Of a stretch of 64,000 nucleotides of DNA, positions 57,665-64,000 are shown piece after piece (positions within the stretch are counted from its first letter, which is position 1; each line of letters starts with the position of its first letter). Source of the DNA: Motilibacter aurantiacus (lineage in GTDB: Bacteria > Actinomycetota > Actinomycetes > Motilibacterales > Motilibacteraceae). Under the pieces are notes generated by a model. That model saw only the letters and a program-made list of their open reading frames with translations. It did not search any database and had not been told where the DNA came from. The stretch spans positions 38,560-102,559 of the forward strand of contig NZ_JAANNO010000012.1 of NCBI RefSeq assembly GCF_011250645.1, read 5' to 3'. The translations under genes and the position numbers were made by a program.

Positions 57665-58620
57665 CTGGTCGTGACGCCCTCGATGTCCGGCAGCGGCTCG
57701 TCCGCGCCGGGGCCGTCGCCGTAGTGGCCGGGGTCGTCGGCGCGCGCCGCGACGAAGGCGAGGACGAGCGTGGCCCGTCCCGCGGGCGTGTCGACGTCGT
57801 CCACGGTCGAGACGGTGGCGGCGACCTCGGAGTCCGAGCGCACGTCGGCGAGCAGCCCACCGGGCTCCGCGCTGCCCGTGGCGCCGGCGACCACGGTGAC
57901 GGCGCCGGAGGTGGCCAGCATCCGGGGCACGGCGATCAGCGCGGTCCGCTGGCTCGTCGTGTCCTCGCCCGGCTCGGGCTCCTCGGGCAGCGGCGCGAGG
58001 ACGGCCACGAGGGCGCCGCGCTTCCACGGCTCGTCCTCCAGCGTGAGGAACCCGTCCTCGCGCAGCCCCTCGAGCAGGGTCTTGGCGGCGTCGTCCGCGG
58101 CCCCTGCAGCGGCGGGGTCGGCGGTCACGACGCCGCGGGCCAGCACCAGGGCGGCTCGGGCGGCGCTGCTGGTGTCCTCGGGGAAGGAGACGTCGGGCGG
58201 CATCAGGCGGGTCAGGGCGTCGTCCAGCTCGGCCGCGCGGTCGGCCGAGGCCCAGTCGTCGGTGAGCAGGACGCTGCCGGGGACGGCGGCCCCCGCCGCC
58301 GCCAGGCTCGTCCGCGCGGCCTCCGCCTCACCCTCGGTGACGCCGGGCAGGCCGACCAGCGCGACGGTCGAGCCCTCGAGGCGGCCGCCGATCAGGGCCG
58401 GTGTGGTGCGGGTGATGAAGTCCTCGTAGTCGCCGATCCGGTCGGTGAGGTCGGCCTTGTCCTCGCGCAGCTCGTTGTTGGACGTGCTGAGCGCGTCGGC
58501 GCGGCTCTCGACGGTCTGGCCGATCGGGTCGTCGAGCGGCCCGGCGCCGAGCACCACGCCGACGGCGAGGGCCAGGAAGACCGCGATCAACGAGACCAGG
58601 TGGTAGCGGAAGTCGATCAC
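57661..58620 (-). CDS. mctB: MctB-like protein (annotated copper transporter/porin)
   Basis: The 319-aa protein starts VIDFRYHLVSLIAVFLALAVGVVLGAGPL, the classic N-terminal transmembrane signature of the MctB family, followed by a coiled coil (ALSTSNNELREDKADLTDRI) and an extracytoplasmic domain ending in an acidic stretch. Rv1698 has been linked to copper export, though the family may have a general envelope role. It follows steA with a 4-base overlap. Confidence 0.85.
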   Translation of the reverse strand: MIDFRYHLVSLIAVFLALAVGVVLGAGPLDDPIGQTVESRADALSTSNNELREDKADLTDRIGDYEDFITRTTPALIGGRLEGSTVALVGLPGVTEGEAEAARTSLAAAGAAVPGSVLLTDDWASADRAAELDDALTRLMPPDVSFPEDTSSAARAALVLARGVVTADPAAAGAADDAAKTLLEGLREDGFLTLEDEPWKRGALVAVLAPLPEEPEPGEDTTSQRTALIAVPRMLATSGAVTVVAGATGSAEPGGLLADVRSDSEVAATVSTVDDVDTPAGRATLVLAFVAARADDPGHYGDGPGADEPLPDIEGVTTR

Positions 58621-59804
58621 GACGAGAAGAGCTCCTCCAGCCGGAACTGGCCCTCGGCCCAGCGGTCCCGGAGATATTCGATGAACACCTGGCCCGCGGG
58701 GGTGGCCGCGACCGCGACCAGCAGCGCGACGATCCCGGCGAGCAGGAAGAGCGCGACCTGGAGGTTCGAGATGCGGCTGCGGTAGAGCCGGCTGACGCCC
58801 TTGGCGTCGACCAGCTTCCCGCCCACCCGGAGCCGGGTGAGGAAGGTGCTGGCCATGCCCGAGCGGCCCTTGTCGAGGAACTCGACGAGCGTGGCGTGCG
58901 TGCCGACCGCGACGATGAGGCTCGCCCCCTTGTCGTCGGCGAGCAGCATGGCGACGTCCTCGCTGGTCCCGGCGGCCGGGAAGAGCACCGACTGCAGGCC
59001 CATCCGCTCCAGCCGCTCCAGCCCGGGGGCGCGCCCGTCGCGGTAGGCGTGGACGACGAGCTCGGCACCGCAGGTGAGCGCCTTGTCGGACACGCTGTCC
59101 ATGTCCCCGACGATGAGGTCGGGGATGTAGCCCCCGTCGAGCAGGGCGTCCGCGCCGCCGTCGACGCCGATGAGCAGCGGGCGGTACTCGCGGATGTACG
59201 GCCGGAGGGTGCGCAGGTCCTCGCGGTAGTGGTAGCCGCGCACGACGACGAGGGCGTGCCGGCCCTCCATCTGCGTGCGGATCTCCGGGACGCCGACCCC
59301 GTCGAGCAGGAGCTCGCGCTCGCGGCGCAGGAACTCCATCGTGTTGCCGGCGAACGCCTCGAGCTGCAGGGCCAGCCCGGCCCGCGCCTCCGCCATGGCG
59401 GAGGCGATCGACTCCGGCGTCTGCTCCACCCCGGCCGCGAGCTGGCGGCCGTCCAGGTAGACCACGCCCTCGTGCACCCGAAGCACGTCGCCGTCGGTCA
59501 CGTCGTTGATGACCGCCTGGCCGCACCCGTCGATCAGCGGGATGCCTGCGCCCACGACGATCTCGGGGCCGAGGTTCGGGTAGCGCCCGCTGGTGCTCGG
59601 CGACGCGTTGACGACGGCCGCCACGCGGCACGCCACGAGCGCCTCGGCGCTCACCCGGTCGAGGTCGATGTGGTCGATGACCGCGATCTCACCCGGGCGT
59701 ACCCGCTTGGTGAGATTCTTGGTCCGGCGGTCCACCCGGGTCGGTGCCGTGATGCCGGGGAGCTCGGGCACCCGGGACCGACGACGAGCGGTGGCAATCC
59801 TCAT
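58617..59804 (-). CDS. steA: Putative cytokinetic ring protein SteA
   Basis: The 395-aa protein has GEIAVIDHIDLDRVSAEALVACRVAAVVNASPSTSGRYPNLGP and a thiamin-pyrophosphokinase-like fold (LIGVDGGADALLDGGYIPDLIVGDMDSVSDKAL). A C-terminal transmembrane helix (VALFLLAGIVALLVAVA) follows. In corynebacteria SteA with SteB has been implicated in cell separation. The ATG at 59804 begins MRIATARRRSR. Confidence 0.88.
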   Translation of the reverse strand: MRIATARRRSRVPELPGITAPTRVDRRTKNLTKRVRPGEIAVIDHIDLDRVSAEALVACRVAAVVNASPSTSGRYPNLGPEIVVGAGIPLIDGCGQAVINDVTDGDVLRVHEGVVYLDGRQLAAGVEQTPESIASAMAEARAGLALQLEAFAGNTMEFLRRERELLLDGVGVPEIRTQMEGRHALVVVRGYHYREDLRTLRPYIREYRPLLIGVDGGADALLDGGYIPDLIVGDMDSVSDKALTCGAELVVHAYRDGRAPGLERLERMGLQSVLFPAAGTSEDVAMLLADDKGASLIVAVGTHATLVEFLDKGRSGMASTFLTRLRVGGKLVDAKGVSRLYRSRISNLQVALFLLAGIVALLVAVAATPAGQVFIEYLRDRWAEGQFRLEELFSS

Positions 59805-59949
59805 CGCCCGACATCGTGCCAGAGGCACCCGCGAGTGCCGAGCAGCCGACGCGCGCGTTGTCCGTCGCGAACGTCACGGTCTGGCCACGGCACGGCGCGC
59901 ACACCCCGCTCGTTCCCCCGGGTCGCGCGGGCCGGCAGCGCCCGCGCGG

Positions 59950-61716
59950 TCAGTCCTCGGCCCGCGCCGCGTCCAGCAGCTCCTGTGCGTGGGCGCGCGC
60001 GGTGCCCGACCCCTCCAGGCCGGCGAGCATCCGCGACAGCTCCTGCACCCGTCCCTCGTCGTCGAGCGTCGCCACCCCGGAACGGGTGACGGCGCCGTCG
60101 GCGTCCTTCACGACCACCAGGTGGCGGTCGGCGTGGGCGGCCACCTGCGGAAGGTGCGTGACGACGATGACCTGGGCACGCCGGGCGAGCCGCGCCAGCC
60201 GGCGGCCCACCTCGACCGCAGCCTTGCCGCCGACCCCGGCGTCCACCTCGTCGAACACGAACGTCGGCACCGGGTCGGCCCCGGCGAGCGCGACCTCCAG
60301 CGCCAGCATCACCCGCGAGAGCTCACCGCCGGAGGCGCCCTTGCCGAGCGGCCGGGCCGGGCTGCCGGGGTTCGCGGCGAGCAGGAGCTCCACCGTGTCG
60401 ACGCCGTACGCTCCGGCGACCACGGCGCGGCCGTCCACCTCGAGCACGGTCTGCGCGCTGCCCGGCCCCTCCCCGGGGTCGCCGCTCTCCGCGGCCTGCT
60501 GGGTGACGGCGACCTCGACCCGGGCCCGTGGCATGGCCAGCGCGGCCAGCTCCCGGGTGACCTCCTCGCCGAGCCGGACGGCGGCCTTCGTCCGGGTCGT
60601 CGACAGCGTGGCCGCGAGCGCCCCCAGCTCGGCGCGGAGGGCGGCTCGCTCCTCGCGCAGCGCGTCGACCGCGTCGTCGTCGCCCTCGAGGCCGGTCAGC
60701 CGCTGGGCCGCTTGCCGGGCCCACTCGAGCACCGCGTCGACGCTCTCGCCGTACTTGCGGGTGAGCGCGGCCAGCTCGGAGCGCCGGTCCTGCACCTGGG
60801 CCAGCCGCCCCGGGTCCGCGTCGACGGAGGCCGCGTACGCGGCGAGGTCAGCGCCGAGGTCGGTGAGCAGGTAGGCCGCCTCCCCCAGCCGGTCGGCGAG
60901 CCCGCCCAGCTGCGGGTCGTGCGCCCGCTCGGCCTCCAGCGCCCGGCGCGCGGCCGCCAGCAGCCCCGCGGCGTCCGGCGCGTCCTCGTAGGCGTCGGGG
61001 TCGCCGAGGATGGCGGCGTGCGCGCTGAGCGCAGCGGTGCGCAGCGCGTCGGCGTGGCCCAGCCGGTCGGACTCCTCGCGGAGCGCGGCGTCCTCCCCGG
61101 GCTGGGGGTCGACAGCCTCGATCTCGTCCAGCCCGAACCGGAGCAGGTCCGCCTCCTGGGCGCGCTCGCGCGCCCGGGTGGTCAGCTCGTGGAGCCGGTC
61201 CTCGACCTCACGCAGCCGGGACCAGCGCTCCCGGTAGCGGTCCAGCACCTCGGCGGCTTTCGGCCCCGCGTAGCGGTCCAGGGCCTGGCGCTGCCGGGCC
61301 GGGCGCAGCAGCCGGTGCTGGTCGGACTGGCCGTGCACCGCGACGAGGTCGTCGGCCAGCTCGGCGAGGACCGCGGCGGGGACGGACCGGCCCCCGAGAT
61401 GGGCCCGGGAGCGGCCGGCCGAGACGGTGCGGCCGAGCAGCAGCACGCCGTCGTCGAGCTCCGCCCCCGCCTCCTCGGCCCTGGCCAGCGCGGGGTGGCC
61501 GGCCGGCAGCACGACGGAGCCCTCGACGACCGCGCTCGCCGCGCCGGTGCGCACGGCACCGGGGTCGGCCTTGCCGCCGAGCAGCAGGCCCAGGCTGGTG
61601 ACGACCATGGTCTTGCCCGCGCCGGTCTCGCCGGTCAGCACCGTGAGCCCGGGCGCGAGGTCGAGCACCGCGTCCTCGATCACGCCCAGGGCGCGGATCC
61701 GTACCTCCTCCAGCAC
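59950..61716 (-). CDS. recN: DNA repair protein RecN
   Basis: The 588-aa SMC-like ATPase has P-loop GLTVLTGETGAGKTMVVTSLGLLLGGKAD at the N-terminus, a long coiled-coil middle region rich in Ala/Arg/Leu, the ABC signature KGASGGELSRVMLALEVAL, and Walker B PTFVFDEVDAGVGGKAA. It acts in double-strand break repair. The GTG lies 10 bases after the nadK stop. Confidence 0.95.
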   Translation of the reverse strand: MLEEVRIRALGVIEDAVLDLAPGLTVLTGETGAGKTMVVTSLGLLLGGKADPGAVRTGAASAVVEGSVVLPAGHPALARAEEAGAELDDGVLLLGRTVSAGRSRAHLGGRSVPAAVLAELADDLVAVHGQSDQHRLLRPARQRQALDRYAGPKAAEVLDRYRERWSRLREVEDRLHELTTRARERAQEADLLRFGLDEIEAVDPQPGEDAALREESDRLGHADALRTAALSAHAAILGDPDAYEDAPDAAGLLAAARRALEAERAHDPQLGGLADRLGEAAYLLTDLGADLAAYAASVDADPGRLAQVQDRRSELAALTRKYGESVDAVLEWARQAAQRLTGLEGDDDAVDALREERAALRAELGALAATLSTTRTKAAVRLGEEVTRELAALAMPRARVEVAVTQQAAESGDPGEGPGSAQTVLEVDGRAVVAGAYGVDTVELLLAANPGSPARPLGKGASGGELSRVMLALEVALAGADPVPTFVFDEVDAGVGGKAAVEVGRRLARLARRAQVIVVTHLPQVAAHADRHLVVVKDADGAVTRSGVATLDDEGRVQELSRMLAGLEGSGTARAHAQELLDAARAED

Positions 61717-61725
61717 CCGCCCAGG

Positions 61726-62646
61726 CTATGCGGACGAGCCGTTCGGAGGGCCGCGCCATCCCCGGACCGGGAGCTGGAACTTCGCAACCAGCCGGTCGGT
61801 GAAGGGAGCCTGCTTGAGCCGGGCGAGCCGCACGGGGACCTGGCCCCGGCGTACCTCCACGCGGGAGCCCGCAGGCAGGTCGGCGCGGCGCCGCCCGTCG
61901 GCCCACATGACGGCGCACGGTTCCTCCGAGCCCACCTCCAGGATCTCGACCGCGATCATGGAGGTGGGCGCCGCGACGAGAGGACGGGCGAACAGCGCGT
62001 GCGCGCTGAGCGGGACGAGCAGCAGCGCCTCGACCTCCGGCCAGACGACCGGCCCACCGGCCGAGAACGCGTACGCCGTGGACCCCGTCGGCGTCGCGGC
62101 GACCACACCGTCGCAGCCCCACGTGGACAGCGGGCGCCCGTCCACCTCGAGCGCGATGTCCAGCAGGCGGCCGCGGTCGGCCTTCTCCACGCTGACGTCG
62201 TTGAGCGCCCACTGCCGGGCCAGCACCTCGCCGTCGCGCCGGACCACGACGTCGAGGGTCATGCGCTCCTCGACGGTGTAGCGCCGGTCCGCGATGGCGT
62301 CGACGACCGAGTGCAGGTCGGCGCGCTCGGCCTCGGCGAGGAAGCCGACGCGGCCCAGGTTGACGCCGAGCACCGGGATGCCCCCGTCTCGGGCGAGCTC
62401 CGCGCCGCGCAGGATGGTGCCGTCCCCACCGAGCACCACGACGAGCTCGACCCCGGGCGCGCAGGCGTCGGCAGGGCCGACGCGGCGGGCGCCGCGCAGC
62501 TCGAGCTCGGCGGCCTCCTCGGCGAGCACGTGGATCTGCAGCCCGGCCCCGCGCAGCCGGGTCACCACCTCCTCGGCCGCGTTGTGGACGTACTCGCGGC
62601 CCGTGTGCGCGACGAGCAGCACGGTGCGCGGCGGCGTTGCGGTCAC
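61726..62646 (-). CDS. nadK: NAD kinase
   Basis: The 306-aa enzyme makes NADP. It has VELVVVLGGDGTILRGAELARDGGIPVLGVNLGRVGFLAE (GGDGT motif) and CDGVVAATPTGSTAYAFSAGGPVVWP. The GTG start overlaps tlyA by 4 bases, consistent with the tlyA-nadK-recN operon. Confidence 0.97.
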   Translation of the reverse strand: MTATPPRTVLLVAHTGREYVHNAAEEVVTRLRGAGLQIHVLAEEAAELELRGARRVGPADACAPGVELVVVLGGDGTILRGAELARDGGIPVLGVNLGRVGFLAEAERADLHSVVDAIADRRYTVEERMTLDVVVRRDGEVLARQWALNDVSVEKADRGRLLDIALEVDGRPLSTWGCDGVVAATPTGSTAYAFSAGGPVVWPEVEALLLVPLSAHALFARPLVAAPTSMIAVEILEVGSEEPCAVMWADGRRRADLPAGSRVEVRRGQVPVRLARLKQAPFTDRLVAKFQLPVRGWRGPPNGSSA

Positions 62647-63470
62647 TGCGGCCCCTCGGTGATCGCCTGCTCGAGTCGTTCGTCGTCCAGCGCGGGCGCG
62701 CCTGCCCGCAGCCACAGGAAGTACTCCACGTTGCCGCTCGGGCCGGGCAGCGGGCTGGCGACGACGCCGGCCACGCCCAGCCCCTCGGCCGCCGCGGCGC
62801 CGGCCACCGTGCGCACAGCGTCAGCGCGCAGTGCCGGGTCGCGGACCACGCCACCGGCGCCGAGCCGCTCGCGGCCCACCTCGAACTGCGGCTTCACCAT
62901 GAGCACGAGGTCGGCGTCGGGCGCGGACACCCGGCGCAGGGCCGGTAGCACCAGGGTGAGCGAGATGAAGGACAGGTCGCCCACGACGAGCTGCGCCGGC
63001 TCGGGGACGTCCTCGGGCTGCAGGTCACGCACGTTGGTCCGGTCGCGCACGGTCACCCGCGGGTCGGTCTGCAGCGACCACGCCAGCTGGCCGTAGCCGA
63101 CGTCGACCGCCAGGACCGAGGCGGCGCCCGACCGGAGAAGCACGTCGGTGAAGCCGCCTGTGGAGGCACCGGCGTCAAGGCAGCGACGCCCCTCGACCAC
63201 CAGGCCCTGGGGCACGAACGCCTCCAGCGCGCCGGCGAGCTTGTGCCCGCCGCGGCTGGCGTAGTCCGGGCCTTCGGCGGCCTCGGCCACCACGATCGCG
63301 GCGTCGGCGCCCACCTGCGTGGCCGGCTTCTCGGCCCGCCGTCCGGCGACCGTGACGCGGCCGTCGGCCACCAGCGACGCCGCCTGCTCCCGGGAGCGGG
63401 CCAGGCCGCGGCGGACCAGCTCGGCGTCGAGCCGGGCGAGGCGGGCGCGGGCCGGCATGCGCGCGGTCAC
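62643..63470 (-). CDS. tlyA: TlyA family rRNA 2'-O-methyltransferase
   Basis: The 275-aa protein has an N-terminal S4 domain (ARLARLDAELVRRGLARSREQAASLV), then an FtsJ-like methyltransferase (DYASRGGHKLAGALEAF, CLDAGASTGGFTDVLLRSG, VVGDLSFISLTLVLPAL). TlyA methylates 16S C1409 and 23S C1920; loss gives capreomycin resistance. The GTG overlaps the small upstream gene by 4 bases. Confidence 0.95.
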   Translation of the reverse strand: MTARMPARARLARLDAELVRRGLARSREQAASLVADGRVTVAGRRAEKPATQVGADAAIVVAEAAEGPDYASRGGHKLAGALEAFVPQGLVVEGRRCLDAGASTGGFTDVLLRSGAASVLAVDVGYGQLAWSLQTDPRVTVRDRTNVRDLQPEDVPEPAQLVVGDLSFISLTLVLPALRRVSAPDADLVLMVKPQFEVGRERLGAGGVVRDPALRADAVRTVAGAAAAEGLGVAGVVASPLPGPSGNVEYFLWLRAGAPALDDERLEQAITEGPQ

Positions 63471-63727
63471 GCCCGTGGGCCTGGGCGCGGCGTCCCGGTC
63501 ATCGCCGTCCCGCTCGTCGTCCCTGAGCCGGGAGCCGCGCTCGCGCCGGCGCCCGTGAGCGTCTCCTGCAGAGCCCGGGAGATGTGCGTGTAGACCTCGA
63601 CGTGCTCGGTCGCCGGACGGCCGGCGAGCTCGGCCAGCCGCGCCACCGCGGCGTCCACGCGCGGGTCGCCGGTGCCCGGAGCCCCGGCTTCCGGGCGCGG
63701 CGAGTGCTCCTGCGCCCCGGCCGTCAC
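63467..63727 (-). CDS. Short conserved actinobacterial protein upstream of tlyA
   Basis: The 86-aa protein has a helix-prone core DPRVDAAVARLAELAGRPATEHVEVYTHISRALQETLTG flanked by low-complexity tails. The same short helical protein lies between a HAD hydrolase gene and tlyA in other actinobacteria (Rv1693 position). Function is unknown. The GTG overlaps the upstream stop by 4 bases. Confidence 0.75.
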   Translation of the reverse strand: MTAGAQEHSPRPEAGAPGTGDPRVDAAVARLAELAGRPATEHVEVYTHISRALQETLTGAGASAAPGSGTTSGTAMTGTPRPGPRA

Positions 63728-64000
63728 GGGGCGGGCCTTGCGTTCGAGCCCGTGCGGTGGGCAGGCTCCGCTGGGTCGCCGCAATCGTCCGGCTCGGCCG
63801 CCGGTGCCGCGTCGTCCGCGGCCTGCTCGGCGGCCAGGTGGTCGTACGGGCCGGTGGCCGCGACTCCGGCCGCGCTCCCCGCCTCCGCGGGCACGTTGGC
63901 GTGCGCCCCCGCGGGCACTCCGGGACGGCTACCGGCGACGGGATCCCTCGTCGGTACGACCGTGTCCGCGGGCCGGGCCGTGTCCGCGGGCCGGGCCGTG
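63724..64000 (-). CDS. 3' end of a low-complexity protein of unknown function (5' partial)
   Basis: The frame is open to the window end, so the start lies beyond. The visible 92 residues are Ala/Pro/Asp-rich, with at least two tandem ARPADT units at the upstream edge and an acidic tail (AADDAAPAAEPDDCGDPAEP). In relatives a HAD-type phosphatase gene lies here, but no such domain is in view. Identity is uncertain. Confidence 0.5.
   Translation of the reverse strand, partial: TARPADTARPADTVVPTRDPVAGSRPGVPAGAHANVPAEAGSAAGVAATGPYDHLAAEQAADDAAPAAEPDDCGDPAEPAHRTGSNARPAP
63961..64000. repeat. 18-bp tandem repeat at window edge
   Basis: CGTGTCCGCGGGCCGGGC occurs twice in full, then CGTG begins a third unit at the last base. 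On the minus strand it encodes the ARPADT hexapeptide. Confidence 0.8.

Noticed and set aside
59593..63096. A very long open frame (over 1100 codons) on the plus strand opposite steA, recN, nadK and tlyA
   Set aside because: Its translation is Arg/Gly/Pro/His-rich without domains, and it is antisense to four genes with clear motifs. Long antisense frames are expected at this GC content.

Overview
The window comes from a very high-GC, Gram-positive actinomycete chromosome. Most starts are GTG or TTG, neighbouring genes overlap by 4 bases (GTGA/ATGA), and there are almost no AT-rich stretches. Gene content and order fit the class Actinomycetes: garA-ftsR-DUF151-MerR-gcvP with gcvH, a DUF881/DUF1290/DUF881 trio, and tlyA-nadK-recN-steA-mctB-pyrG-xerD-parA-scpA-scpB-rluB-cmk-der. 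The genus cannot be fixed from sequence reading alone.

Layout. (1) 1-17426, accessory cell-surface region: the 3' part of a secreted parallel beta-helix protein, two secreted GH26-like glycosidase genes transcribed divergently (one with two tandem domains), then a tightly coupled minus-strand operon. The operon holds five or six glycosyltransferases, a large DUF2206-like membrane protein, a small membrane-anchored protein, a hexapeptide acyltransferase and a Wzx/MATE-type flippase. It looks like a dedicated export-and-decoration pathway for a surface glycan. (2) 17427-18260: promoter region, a DUF5999 gene and a striking run of overlapping hairpins. (3) 18267-30813: conserved actinobacterial block with gcvP behind a tandem glycine riboswitch, two MerR-type regulators, a DUF151 nuclease, the GarA/OdhI FHA protein, gcvH, the DUF881 trio, a fused nucleotidyltransferase/phosphomutase and a CDP-alcohol phosphatidyltransferase. 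(4) 30937-38761, accessory island: PRMT-like methyltransferase, free-standing maltokinase cap domain, a probable SigB-controlled zinc-dehydrogenase operon, SpoIIE-type phosphatase, SulP transporter with a coupled MerR gene, WrbA, and tRNA-Pro(GGG). (5) 38841-64000: second conserved block (der, cmk, tyrA, aroH, rluB, scpB, scpA, parA-like, xerD, ald, NUDIX, pyrG, GT4, murJ, PNPT-like, mctB, steA, recN, nadK, tlyA). It is interrupted by a plus-strand deoR-DUF4406-nudK operon and a second SpoIIE-type phosphatase.

Together the genes serve envelope building (glycan operon, MurJ, PNPT enzyme, CDP-alcohol transferase, sugar-nucleotide enzyme), chromosome segregation and division (ScpAB, ParA-like, XerD, SteA, FtsR, DUF881 proteins), glycine/TCA control (GcvP/H, GarA) and stress sensing (two PP2C phosphatases, SigB-type promoter). 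No prophage, insertion sequence, CRISPR array or rRNA operon was seen.
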